From the NCBI RefSeq assembly GCF_003628555.1, contig NZ_CP021731.1, positions 2,356,001 through 2,420,000 on the forward strand: DNA of 64,000 bases, read 5' to 3'. Positions within the stretch are counted from its first letter, which is position 1; every line of letters starts with the position of its first letter. Below, in pieces: positions 45,798 through 54,523 of the stretch. The notes beneath the pieces are model-generated. The model did no database searches. It was not told the origin of the DNA and was given only the letters and a program-made list of their open reading frames with translations. The stretch comes from Azoarcus sp. DN11 (lineage in GTDB: Bacteria > Pseudomonadota > Gammaproteobacteria > Burkholderiales > Rhodocyclaceae). Both the position numbers and the translations under genes were made by a program.

Positions 45798-46294
45798 ACG
45801 CTGCCCTGATCGAAGCCCTCAACCGCGCCACCAGCCTGGAACTGTTCCACCTCTCGACCATCCTCGAACGCCTGATGTCGGACCCGGCCCGGATCATCGA
45901 GATCCGTCGCCACCTGCATCTGGGGCAATCCGTGCGTTTCCTCGATTGGCAACAGGCCGGCGCCCAGATGTCGCTGCGCACGGGGCGGATCGTCGCGATG
46001 AAGGACACGCAACTCACCGTGCAGGACGAGCGCACCCGGCGCGAATGGAAATTGCCTTATGCAGCGATCGAGATGCCGGATGCCGGTGCGGTCCCCGCGC
46101 CATCGGTGCCCGAACCGCTGTCTCCGACCCGCGCAGACTTCCAAGTGGGCGACCGCGTAAGCTTCGAGGACCGTCACCTGCAGACCCGCGTCGGTACCAT
46201 CGTCCGCATCAATCAGCGCACCGCCACCCTCGACTGCGACGATCAAAGCTGGCGCGTCTCCTTCCCGCTTCTGCGCCATCTCGTCGATCTCTGA
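45794..46294 (+). CDS. IS66-associated accessory ORF of unknown function
   Basis: 166 aa, coupled to the IS66 TnpC remnant by an ATGA overlap and ending just before the element end. The N-terminal part is helical (MNAALIEALNRATSLELFHLSTILERLM), and the C-terminal half repeats a short beta unit (MSLRTGRIVAMKDTQLTVQD and LQTRVGTIVRINQRTATLDC), suggestive of two KOW/Tudor-like barrels. It is intact while its transposase is truncated. A nucleic-acid-binding helper is a guess. Confidence 0.6.
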   Translation: MNAALIEALNRATSLELFHLSTILERLMSDPARIIEIRRHLHLGQSVRFLDWQQAGAQMSLRTGRIVAMKDTQLTVQDERTRREWKLPYAAIEMPDAGAVPAPSVPEPLSPTRADFQVGDRVSFEDRHLQTRVGTIVRINQRTATLDCDDQSWRVSFPLLRHLVDL

Positions 46295-46300
46295 GTCGCG

Positions 46301-46308
46301 GGGATTAC
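46301..46308. mobile_element. Right end of truncated IS66 element
   Basis: The outer edge reads GTAATCCC on the minus strand, matching the GTAA start of IS66 inverted repeats. It abuts the Tn3 transposase fragment. The left end is lost, so no target duplication can be checked. Confidence 0.5.
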
Positions 46309-47201
46309 CGGACGGATACGATGATCTCGTCGGTGACGGTGGCCATGCCCTCGATGGCCAGCGCGACGAGGGTGGCATATCGGCGCTGCGGCTCGAACTT
46401 GGCGAGGTCGGCAGGCGTCATCTGGTTGCCCTCGCGGGCAATCTTGAGCAGCCGGTTTTGGTGCACCGACCGCTCGATGCCGGCGGGCAGGTCGAGCACC
46501 TGCCATGCCTTGAGGCGCTCGATGTGTTCGAGCATATGCCGCGAGTTCGGCTTGGCGGGCGACTGGCGCAGCCACACCAGCCAAGTCGGCTTGCCATTGT
46601 CGCGGCGCTTGAGCAGCTCATCGAGGCGATGCCGGTGGGTGTCCATGAGCGGGTCGGACAAGGCCTCGTAGATGCGCCGGTTGGCGCGGGTGATCGCCTC
46701 GGCGCTCGCACGCTCGATGGCGTTGACCGCGGGCAGGATGACCGACTTCCGGCGCAGATGCTCTATCAGGGCGCTGGCCAGCACGATGCCCTTGTCGGTC
46801 TGCATGGCCAGCTCAATCAGCGTCCGCACGACTTGCCGGTAATGGCTCATGGTGAAGCGCCGGAAGCCGAACACCGTTTGCAGCTCGACCAGGTGCTCGC
46901 GCCGGGTCTGCTCTCGCTGCCCGTAGTCGTCTCAGCAATCAACGCCAACCTTGAGCTGGTCGGCGACCAACTTGAGCAAAGGCGGAAACGGCGGCTGATC
47001 GACGCCAAGGATGATGCCGGGGAAGCGCAGGTAGCAGAGCTGCACGGCGAAGCCCAGCCGGTTTTTTGGCCCGCGCCGCTGCCGGATGATGGCAAGGTCG
47101 GTTTCGCTGAACGTGTAGTGACGGATCAACCCATCCCTGGTATCCGGCAGCGCCAGCTGGCTTTAGCGCTCGGCAGCGGAGAGAACCGAACGGCGGGGCA
47201 T
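46309..47201 (-). pseudogene. Tn3-family transposase, N-terminal fragment with two nonsense codons
   Basis: Start MPRRSVLSAAER at 47201, then TAA (around 47163-47165) and, after ~77 codons, TGA at 46932-46934 where the family has Trp. The same frame continues as [56 protein letters not shown] and [20 protein letters not shown] up to the IS66 end. With the C-terminal piece at 44719-45163 it is one tnpA whose middle (~530 residues by family length) was lost when or after IS66 inserted. Confidence 0.88.
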
Positions 47202-47363
47202 GCATCCTCCTTTTTCTTGTAAAGGGGTAGTCCCAGCGCTCATGTCATCAGGACCTCCACCGCTCGCCCGCTTTTACGCTTCCGTCACCACGCCTTCACT
47301 ACCAGCCGAAATGGCGGCGTGAAACCCCTTCATGGCCGGCGGGACTCCATGAAGTCCGGCTTC

Positions 47364-47690
47364 TCATGCCAGCCGCAGACATGCGCCATAGGCGATTGCC
47401 CCGAATAAGGTCGGCAAGGCAACGCCGCCAATTACCCTCTTCGCCCCCATGACGGTGGCCAATCCAACGACCATCGCTGACAAAGTTGGCAGATGGAGTC
47501 CGTTGTCCCCGCCCGGCCACAGCGAGACGACAAGCAGCGCGGTGATTGCAGCTGGCCCAATGGCGTTCAGTACGCCCTGCTCCACGCGGGTCGATTCTTT
47601 TCCGGGGACCCAGGTCCACATGGGCACCAGGCGCAGCAGGAAGGTCACGATTCCGCAGGCGATGGCGACCCATTCTGCAGGAAGATTCAT
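47364..47690 (-). CDS. azlD: AzlD-family branched-chain amino acid exporter subunit
   Basis: 108 aa, three or four hydrophobic helices (EWVAIACGIVTFLLRLVPM, GPAAITALLVVSLW, LSAMVVGLATVMGAKRVIGGVALPTLFGAIAYG). Small AzlD subunits pair with AzlC to export branched-chain or other amino acids. It overlaps azlC by four bases. Confidence 0.85.
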   Translation of the reverse strand: MNLPAEWVAIACGIVTFLLRLVPMWTWVPGKESTRVEQGVLNAIGPAAITALLVVSLWPGGDNGLHLPTLSAMVVGLATVMGAKRVIGGVALPTLFGAIAYGACLRLA

Positions 47691-48418
47691 TGAGTCGCTC
47701 TGCGATAGCCCAACGCAGCGCCAGCGGCCATGCCCACTGCCATCGCCAAGTACGCTGGTATAAGGGGGATAAGAGCGGCTGTTGCGACTGCTGAGGCAAC
47801 CAGTACACGCCGCTGGGTGTTGCCATTGATTTCAAGCAACAACGAGAGGAATAGCGCGGGCAACACGAAAGCCAGCGAGTCGCGAAGGAACGCAGAATGA
47901 CTCGTCAGTTGCTGCCCAAGAAAGGCGCCCAGCGCCGTGCCGAGAACCCACGCCGAGTAGGCGCCCAACTGCAGGCCGACATACCAATGCTCGCGCTCGG
48001 GCGGAGAGATCAGTTGCAGCTTCCCGACTGCGGAGGCAAATACCTCATCGGTAAGACCAAACGCCAAGAGGGGTAATGGCAGGGATGGCCGGCCATTACC
48101 CAACTTCGCGATGACTGAGGGTCCGTAGAAGATGTGTCGGACGTTCATCAGCAACACCGTGGAGACCACCGAAAGCAACGATCCGCCCGCGGCCACCAAG
48201 GCAATCAGTGCAAACTGACTCGCTCCGGCGAACACGATTCCGGAAATGAGCACCGCGGTCAGGGGCGGCAGGTTCGCCTGCAGAGCTGCCAATCCAAAGG
48301 AAAAAGCGATTGGTAAGTAACCCACGCCGATGGATAGACTGTCCACGAGACCATTCACAAGGGGGCGCACGGCAAACAACCTGTTACCCGACGACCGGCT
48401 TGCGGAAAGTAAATACAT
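47687..48418 (-). CDS. azlC: AzlC-family branched-chain amino acid exporter subunit
   Basis: 243 aa from ATG 48418 (MYLLSASRSSGNRLFAV); the upstream open frame overlaps the methyltransferase gene. AzlC signatures: GVGYLPIAFSFGLAAL, VFAGASQFALIALVAAGGS, LLMNVRHIFYGPSV and FGLTDEVFA. Membrane protein, several helices. It overlaps the methyltransferase by 35 bases and azlD by four, so the three form an operon. Confidence 0.88.
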   Translation of the reverse strand: MYLLSASRSSGNRLFAVRPLVNGLVDSLSIGVGYLPIAFSFGLAALQANLPPLTAVLISGIVFAGASQFALIALVAAGGSLLSVVSTVLLMNVRHIFYGPSVIAKLGNGRPSLPLPLLAFGLTDEVFASAVGKLQLISPPEREHWYVGLQLGAYSAWVLGTALGAFLGQQLTSHSAFLRDSLAFVLPALFLSLLLEINGNTQRRVLVASAVATAALIPLIPAYLAMAVGMAAGAALGYRRATQ

Positions 48419-49232
48419 GCGTACCCCCGCCCCATTCGTCGGCGCCGGTCGTCGCAAATACCCGACGATGGCGAAGCAGCTCAAACCCGGCAAGGCGGGC
48501 AAGGTCGGCGAAGCGACGAGGGAATGTCTTCCTCTCAATCTCATAGTCGAAGCCTGCCACCATCGCCTGTAGCTCCAGCCAGAAAAAACGCGTGTAGGCA
48601 CCTATCGCGAGCCCTGGAGACTTTGCCAGCGTCGCTTTCTTCATGTTTGCATACAGTTCTCGGCATCGGCCGATCGCCGCCGGGCCCTGGCCTGATTCGG
48701 CCTCGACCAAAGCTAGCGCGAGCGCTTGCTGGAATGTGCGATACCACTCCCAATCTTCACCGTCAGTTTCCAAGACCTCGCATTCTCCGATCCAGGCCAT
48801 TGCCGTCAGGATGTATGCGGCATGGTGGCGGACCAGAGCGAGGTTTCGCTCTTCCGGAGTGTGAAACTCGGGGATAAATTCGTCGGCTACAGACAGAATC
48901 CCCCCCGGTTTCAGAACCAGCATCGCCTTTTGCAGCATGAAGGCTGTGTTGAAATGGTGTGATGCGCCAACAGACGTAATCAGCGACGTTTCGCTTTCAG
49001 GAAGCTCCAGTTCAAGGAATCCAGTCTGATGCGCCGTAATGCCAGATACTCCTCGGATATTTTCTTGGAGACAGCTGAATGCAGTGTCATCTGGTTCTAT
49101 CGCCGCGACTTGTAGCTGGGGCTGCAGTTCACGGAGCATCAGCAGCGGAACTCCCGGGCCGGTGCCAACGTCAATGGCTCGAATCGAGTCCCGGCCCGCA
49201 GTATGGGCTTCAATATCTTCCGCCAGCGCCAC
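48384..49232 (-). CDS. SAM-dependent methyltransferase of the azlCD operon, N-terminus uncertain
   Basis: 282 aa from a GTG at 49232. SAM motif I is AIDVGTGPGVPLLML; later blocks are ITSVGASHHFNTAFML and LKPGGILSVADEFIPE. Codons further upstream (to about 49350) still read as plausible protein (SFSSRIDVEHYDAFELLHPAYARQ), so the native start is probably lost or lies before the sequence joined by the IS1182 element at 49528. Substrate unknown; amino-acid-derived metabolite modification is one guess because of azlCD. Confidence 0.7.
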   Translation of the reverse strand: MALAEDIEAHTAGRDSIRAIDVGTGPGVPLLMLRELQPQLQVAAIEPDDTAFSCLQENIRGVSGITAHQTGFLELELPESETSLITSVGASHHFNTAFMLQKAMLVLKPGGILSVADEFIPEFHTPEERNLALVRHHAAYILTAMAWIGECEVLETDGEDWEWYRTFQQALALALVEAESGQGPAAIGRCRELYANMKKATLAKSPGLAIGAYTRFFWLELQAMVAGFDYEIERKTFPRRFADLARLAGFELLRHRRVFATTGADEWGGGTHVFTFRKPVVG

Positions 49233-49527
49233 TACCTGGCGAGCGTATGCGGGGTGCAGCAGCTCGAAAGCATCATAGTGCTCAACGTCAATACGGCTAG
49301 AGAACGACTGGTCATCGGCGACGCGCTTGGGCTGGCGTGACTTCAGCGAGAGATGACTGAGTTGGCTAGGAGTCTGCGCGGCAGAACTCCAGAGAGTGGG
49401 GTTTTAGCAGAAGGATCGGCGAAGCGAGAGGTGCGGGAAGAGACTGCGGCCGTGGTTGAATTGCTTCGCGACGGTGCTGCGCCCGTGCCGGACGGGAACG
49501 GGGACAGATTTGCGCCCCTTTTTCCCG

Positions 49528-50850
49528 TTATGCCGTCCTCAGTGTGCTCATCCTGCGCAGGTTCAGGGCCATACAGACGAGCTTCCACTCCGCTTTGACG
49601 CGCTCCAGGCCCCGCAGGCTGAACTGCCGGAATCCCAATACGTTCTTGATCCAGCCGTTGGGCGGTTCGGCGATCCATTTCCGTTTTCGGTAAGCCGTCT
49701 TGCCCGCCTCGCTATCGAGCTTGTCGGCCATCTGCGCGGTGTGCGGACTGCGTTCACGGTCGAAACCGAGTCGGCGCTTGCCTTCCCGGCCCAGCGCCAC
49801 CACCAGTTCGGTCCCGCAGCCGTCGAGCTCCCGGAACGTCTGCTCCGAGCGGTAGCCGGTGTCGGCCAGCGCCTGGCGCGGGCGCTGCGCGAGGGTGTCG
49901 CGCACGACCTGCAACATCCCCGGCAGTAGCCCGGCGTCGCTGGCGTTGTTGGTCAGTTCGGCCGCCACGATGATGTGGGCGGTCTCGTCGACCGCCGTCT
50001 GGGCGTTGTAGCCCGGATCGAACCCGCCGCCGGCGCGCTTCATGATGCGGCTGTCTGGATCCGTGAAGTTCTCCTGTGCCTTGTCCTCGGGCACCCCGAA
50101 GTCGCGCTTGTAGCGCCCACCCTTCGGTTTGCCGTCACCGCCGCGCGGACGGCGGTCGTCATCGTCGCTGCGCCCGCGCGCCTGATCGGCCTCGCGCTGG
50201 CGCTGCTCGAGCCGCGCCCGGGCTTCGGCAATCGCCGTCAGCCGCGCCTCGCGCCGCGCGATCTCGGCCGGCACATCCAGCTCGGGCTCGTTCCTCTCGG
50301 CGTCGTCGGCGGCCTTGGCCCGATTGAGCAGCGCCTCGATCTGCCGTTTCAATTCGGCCTCCGCCTTCACCATGTGGCCGTAACTCATCGCCTTGTGGCG
50401 GCTGGCGTTCGCCTTGACCTTGGTGCCGTCGATGGCCACCGTCCCGAGCTTCACCAGCCCCATCTCGCGAGCCAGTCGCACCACCTGCACGAACAACTCG
50501 CTCAGCTCCTTCAAGTGGACAGCGCGAAAGTCGCTGAGCGTGCGGTGGGCCGGGAAGTTGCCTGCCGCCAGCACCCGGAACGCCACATCCTCGTGCAGCT
50601 TGCGCGCGATCTTGCGCGAGCTGAACACGCCCGTGGCGTACGCATACAGCAGCACCTTGACCATCATGGCCGGATGAAACGGCTGGTTGCGCGGTCCGCC
50701 CCCGGCATACCGGGTGTGGAACGCGCTCAGGTCCAATCCGTCGACCGCGTCGCTAATGAAGTACGCCAGGTGGCCTTCGGGTAGCCACTCCTGCAGCGCC
50801 TGGGGCAGCAGCATCTGCTGCTGCGGGCAATAGGGCAGATAGCTCGTCAT
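49528..50850 (-). mobile_element. IS1182-family transposase, intact
   Basis: 440 aa DDE transposase. IS1182 pattern: N-terminal YLPYCPQQQMLLPQALQEWL, VKVLLYAYATGVFSSRKIA, catalytic GTVAIDGTKVKANASRHKA, DPDSRIMKRAGGGFDPGYNAQ and the C-terminal YRKRKWIAEPPNGWIKNVLGF with the Glu. No frameshift or stop. It lies between the XRE regulator and the methyltransferase. Inverted repeats could not be defined by eye. Confidence 0.88.
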
Positions 50851-50887
50851 CTCGACAGTCTACCGGCCCCGACACGCCAGGGAGGGC

Positions 50888-51958
50888 TTACCTCACCGAC
50901 GCTTGGCTTCTGCCGCGCAGACTCCTAGGGAGTGCTAACAGTCCCCGCTGGATTAGCACTTCCGAGGCAAGAGCGCTCAGGGTCCATGAAGAGCTGATCA
51001 CTGCGCGCTTCGCTTGCCCCATTTCTCCATCCGATAGGGGTAAGAAAGGGGATTCGGCGAGGCGCGCAAGAGCACGTGCGGCCGACAACTCAGGTGACGC
51101 CGCGGAAAGCGCGGAGCTGGCTGGGTGTGAGAATGCGGCCGCAAAGCGTAACGGCAGGACAGCTAGGTACGCCCCTTGGCGATCCGCGTCCACGAGGCTA
51201 AGCAATGGCCAGGAGAACGGACGCGAACCGCCATCGAACAGTTGTTTCCGGAGTTCATTTCTTGCCGCCTTTGCAGCAAGCTTGCATCCGCGGAATCGGA
51301 CCAAACGGGCGTCTACACCGTTCGATACCTCGATGAGCAGTCGATCCAGCGCCGAGCGCACACCGTCCCAGCCATTCGCGGTCGAAGGCCAGTCTAGGTG
51401 AATCACCGATCTGCCGCCGGTAGTCCCTCTCGGAGGGTATTCGATGAACACCAGCGCCTTGGTCCCACGGTCGGTCGCCCCATACACATGGGGCACATCG
51501 GCCGCGAAAGCGCAGGATTCGCCAGCTCGAACGAGTTTCGGACGTTCCGGGTCGCCGACAAGCATCGCCCCGCTCAGTACGGTGACGCGTTCGCAAACTC
51601 CTGCAGGGTGCGGGGCCGACTCCTGCCGGTAGCCTGCCTTCAGTTCAACGGAATATACTTCAATCTCAGGCTCGCCGTCTGATCGTTCGATAAGCCGAAC
51701 AATGGAGCCTTCGCCCGCAAGCTCCGCCGCCAGCGAATTTTCGCCAACGTCGGCACCGCTGACCAGCAGACCGAACGGGACATCCAGCGCATTCGCGATG
51801 GCCCAAAGTGTCTCGACGGTCGGATTGCCCTCGCCCGACTCGAGGGTGGAGAGGGTTGATTTGGCGATGCCACAGCGCTCTGCCAATCCCGTCAGGGTCA
51901 GTCCCCGCTGTTCCCGGGCCTTTAGTAAATTCCCGGCTAGAATGCTCATAGTGTTCAT
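50888..51958 (-). CDS. XRE-family regulator with cupin domain
   Basis: 356 aa. HTH at residues 5-60 (LLKAREQRGLTLTGLAERCGIAKSTLSTLESGEGNPTVETLWAIANAL), then a cupin (about 90-170: GVCERVTVLSGAMLVGDPERP, FAADVPHVYGA). The C-terminal ~150 residues have no recognised domain. Such regulators often control amino-acid exporters; AzlCD lies downstream in the same orientation beyond the IS1182 element. An ATG nine bases in (51949) is an alternative start. Confidence 0.85.
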   Translation of the reverse strand: MNTMSILAGNLLKAREQRGLTLTGLAERCGIAKSTLSTLESGEGNPTVETLWAIANALDVPFGLLVSGADVGENSLAAELAGEGSIVRLIERSDGEPEIEVYSVELKAGYRQESAPHPAGVCERVTVLSGAMLVGDPERPKLVRAGESCAFAADVPHVYGATDRGTKALVFIEYPPRGTTGGRSVIHLDWPSTANGWDGVRSALDRLLIEVSNGVDARLVRFRGCKLAAKAARNELRKQLFDGGSRPFSWPLLSLVDADRQGAYLAVLPLRFAAAFSHPASSALSAASPELSAARALARLAESPFLPLSDGEMGQAKRAVISSSWTLSALASEVLIQRGLLALPRSLRGRSQASVR

Positions 51959-52628
51959 GCTCTATGTGCTTGTTCGGCAAAATGAACAAGCGTAGATTAC
52001 AGCGAACGACCTGCGCCGGTCAAGCACAATGCATAACGTAGTCACCTATCGTGGAAACGCCCTGCTTAATATCCTCCTTCCTGAGTTTTCCGTTTCGCGT
52101 GTCGTTTTCAGGAGGCGACTGCACCAGTTCATCGGGTTGCCCGCCATGAGTGCAGAGGACTTCTGATCGGGGCTGGTCAGTAGGCCGCCGCACCGAGCAT
52201 GCGAGCCGACCAGAACCGCCTCGCACCAAAGCTTAGGTCTTGTCCGGAAAACGATCATTAGGCAGCCAAGCCGGACATCGTCCGTCTATGTACTTACACA
52301 ACGAGTATCCGGACAATAAGGGCAGGCGCACTTCGATTTCCGCGCTGCGGGAGGACGCGTCCGCGCCATGGGGCAACGCGATGAACTGGCCCCGCGCATC
52401 GACCGACTTCGACTTTGCCCGCGACGCTGGCTCGACGCCGGTCTCGGCGCGTACCGCACTATCGACTGCATATCCATGCGAACGTCGATCAAGGCCGGCG
52501 AGCAAGAAGACCAGGCCATGCGTTCAGAATAAAACTCCCCGGGGCTTTTTATTCCCAAGGCAGCGATGAGCTGTCGTTGAGGATCATGCAGGGAGTCCCC
52601 ATCAATTCTTGAGTGAGAGGAATGCGCC
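51959..52628. other. Intergenic region, mobile-element margin
   Basis: 670 bases without a gene. It contains a palindrome AATAAAACTCCCC / GGGGCTTTTTATT at 52528-52553, which could terminate transcription in either direction, and the promoter of the exported protein. No transposase or tRNA remnant was found. Confidence 0.45.
52528..52553. terminator. Palindromic terminator-like element
   Basis: The two halves AATAAAACTCCCC and GGGGCTTTTTATT are near-complementary, with A-rich and T-rich flanks, so the RNA would form a stem followed by U-rich sequence. Direction uncertain. Confidence 0.5.
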
Positions 52629-53228
52629 ATGGACACGCGTTGGATTGCGAGCAGCTCTGTGCTGATCATGGTGGGTTTGTCCTGGATGCCCGCGGGCGTT
52701 GCCCGCGACACGTCCATGTCTTCGGGCGAACCCGGCGTCAAGGCGGCGTCTGCAGACGACAGGAAGATGATCAAGAGTGCCATGTCGGCGGCACCGAGAA
52801 AAGTTGCCGCCGGAGCGACCATTGTCGCCATGGGTGCCGACGGCAAGATGAGAACCCTGCGCGAAGGTAAGAACGGGTTCACCTGTATGCCCGACAACCC
52901 GGTGACGCCGGGACCGGATCCAATGTGCATGGATCGCGCCGGGGTGGAGTGGGCCATGGCATGGATTGAACACAAGACCCCGGCGGCCGGCAGCGTCGGC
53001 TTCATGTACATGTTGGCCGGGGGAACCGACGCCAGCAACACCGACCCCTATGCGGCCAAACCGGATGCGGGCAACCACTGGATAAAGACCGGGCCGCACG
53101 TGATGATCATGGGCGCCGACCAGTCTTTCTACGACATGTATCCGAAGGGCGCCACCCCCGATACATCAGCGCCATATGTGATGTGGGCGGGAACGCCCTA
53201 TCAGCACTTGACGATCCCTTTGAAGTAG
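52629..53228 (+). CDS. Exported methionine-rich protein of unknown function
   Basis: 199 aa with a Sec signal peptide (IASSSVLIMVGLSWMPAGVA, cleavage near VAR). Methionine is unusually frequent, and the two Cys in FTCMPDNPVTPGPDPMCMD could form a disulfide. No known domain was recognised; the GFMYMLAGGTDASNTDPYA and HVMIMGADQ stretches look like a conserved core. A GAGAGGAATG site precedes the ATG. Periplasmic or secreted location is likely; metal or oxidant binding by the Met residues is speculative. Confidence 0.7.
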   Translation: MDTRWIASSSVLIMVGLSWMPAGVARDTSMSSGEPGVKAASADDRKMIKSAMSAAPRKVAAGATIVAMGADGKMRTLREGKNGFTCMPDNPVTPGPDPMCMDRAGVEWAMAWIEHKTPAAGSVGFMYMLAGGTDASNTDPYAAKPDAGNHWIKTGPHVMIMGADQSFYDMYPKGATPDTSAPYVMWAGTPYQHLTIPLK

Positions 53229-53285
53229 GATAATCGGATCATTGATGCAGTATCGCCCTCCCGGTAATCCGCAGCTGGAAGCGGA

Positions 53286-54347
53286 TCAGCCGCGGCGGTG
53301 TCGCGCGCTGACCTGGGAGGGCGAGACGCCGAAGAACTCGCGGTAGCAGCGGCTGAAGTGGGGCGCGCTGGTGAAGCCGCAGGCGATCGCGATGCTGGTG
53401 ATGGGCTCGTTGGTCTGCTGCAGCAGGCGGCGCGCGCGGGTGAGGCGGGTTTCGAGGTAATAGCGCGAAGGCGTCGTGTCGAGGTGGCGCTGGAAGAGGC
53501 GATCGATCCGGCGCCGCGATACCCGTGCGCGCAGGGCGAGATCCTCGATGCTCAAGGGCTCCTCGATATTGTTCTTCATCAGTTGCAGGATGGTCTGGAG
53601 CGCGTCCGGGAAGGTGGGGTCGTCCACCAGCGTCGGCATCGGGCTGTCGGGAAGGTCGTCCAGCGTCCGGTCGCAGGCGAGGATCTCCTCGATGCCGCGC
53701 ACCATCTCGTCGCCGTGGTGGTGCCGGATCACCGCGAGCATCATTCCCAACGCGCTGTTGGCTCCCGCCGACGAGATACGGTCCCGGTCGATGACGAAGG
53801 GATTGGGCAGAAGCCGGACCTGGGGGCGCAACTCCTCGAGTCCCGCACGGCTGTCCGGATGCACGGTGCAGGTGTAGCCATCCAGCAGGCCGGCGTGCGC
53901 GAGCAGGTAGCTGCCGTTCCACAGGCTGCCCAGGATGGCCTGCCGGCGCGCCACCTCGCGCAGCTTGTCGACGACCGGACGCCGGGGTTCGAGGTTCGAG
54001 CGGAACCCGCCGCAGATGATCAGGATGTCGAGATCCTTCGCGTCCAGCGCGGGCAACTCCGCGTCGACCGAAATGTTGATGCCCAGGTCGCTGCGCACCG
54101 TCGGCCCTTCCAGGCTGTACGTTTCAAAGCGGTAGAGCGGCTGGCGACTGACCAGGTTGGCGGTGACGAGCGCATCGACCGCCCCGGTGAAGGCCATCAT
54201 CGAGAAATGTTCGAGCAGCACGAAGCCGATCCGGCGGCAGATCGGCGGATGAGCCTCACGGGGCGATCCGCCCTGTACATAGGCCTGGTTGCTGTGCCGC
54301 ATGCGGCTGTCGAAGCTGCGCGACGCCTGCCGCACGTTGTCACCCAT
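53286..54347 (-). CDS. GlxA/AraC-family regulator, copy 3
   Basis: 353 aa from ATG 54347 with GGAGA upstream. N-terminal DJ-1/PfpI-like domain (IGFVLLEHFSMMAFTGAVDALVTAN, LGSLWNGSYLLAHAGLLDGY) and C-terminal AraC HTH (IEDLALRARVSRRRIDRLF; ITSIAIACGFTSAPHFSRCYREFFG). The usual CTGT motif of the sensing domain is LWNGS here, so the ligand pocket differs from copies 1 and 2. Divergent from MttB copy 2, which it probably controls. Confidence 0.82.
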   Translation of the reverse strand: MGDNVRQASRSFDSRMRHSNQAYVQGGSPREAHPPICRRIGFVLLEHFSMMAFTGAVDALVTANLVSRQPLYRFETYSLEGPTVRSDLGINISVDAELPALDAKDLDILIICGGFRSNLEPRRPVVDKLREVARRQAILGSLWNGSYLLAHAGLLDGYTCTVHPDSRAGLEELRPQVRLLPNPFVIDRDRISSAGANSALGMMLAVIRHHHGDEMVRGIEEILACDRTLDDLPDSPMPTLVDDPTFPDALQTILQLMKNNIEEPLSIEDLALRARVSRRRIDRLFQRHLDTTPSRYYLETRLTRARRLLQQTNEPITSIAIACGFTSAPHFSRCYREFFGVSPSQVSARHRRG

Positions 54348-54523
54348 TCATCGTCTCCGGATCTCGATTCTTATTGAATTGCGGACGTGGAGAGAGGAGG
54401 CGGCCTGTTTCGCCAGGCCGCCGGCGCCGTGTCGCACCGGGGCACGATCGGTTCGCAGCCGTCGGTGCCAGCGCAGGGGAGAGCTCTTACCCTTCCACGT
54501 ACCACCTTCCGGAGCATACACCG

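Noticed and set aside
52240..52569. A small plus-strand ORF in the gap before the exported protein
   Set aside because: It has no ribosome binding site, no recognisable protein features and runs into the palindromic terminator-like element.
54399..54422. GGCGGCCT/AGGCCGCC hairpin upstream of MttB copy 2 as a riboswitch or terminator
   Set aside because: It is a simple hairpin without T-tract or a conserved aptamer core.
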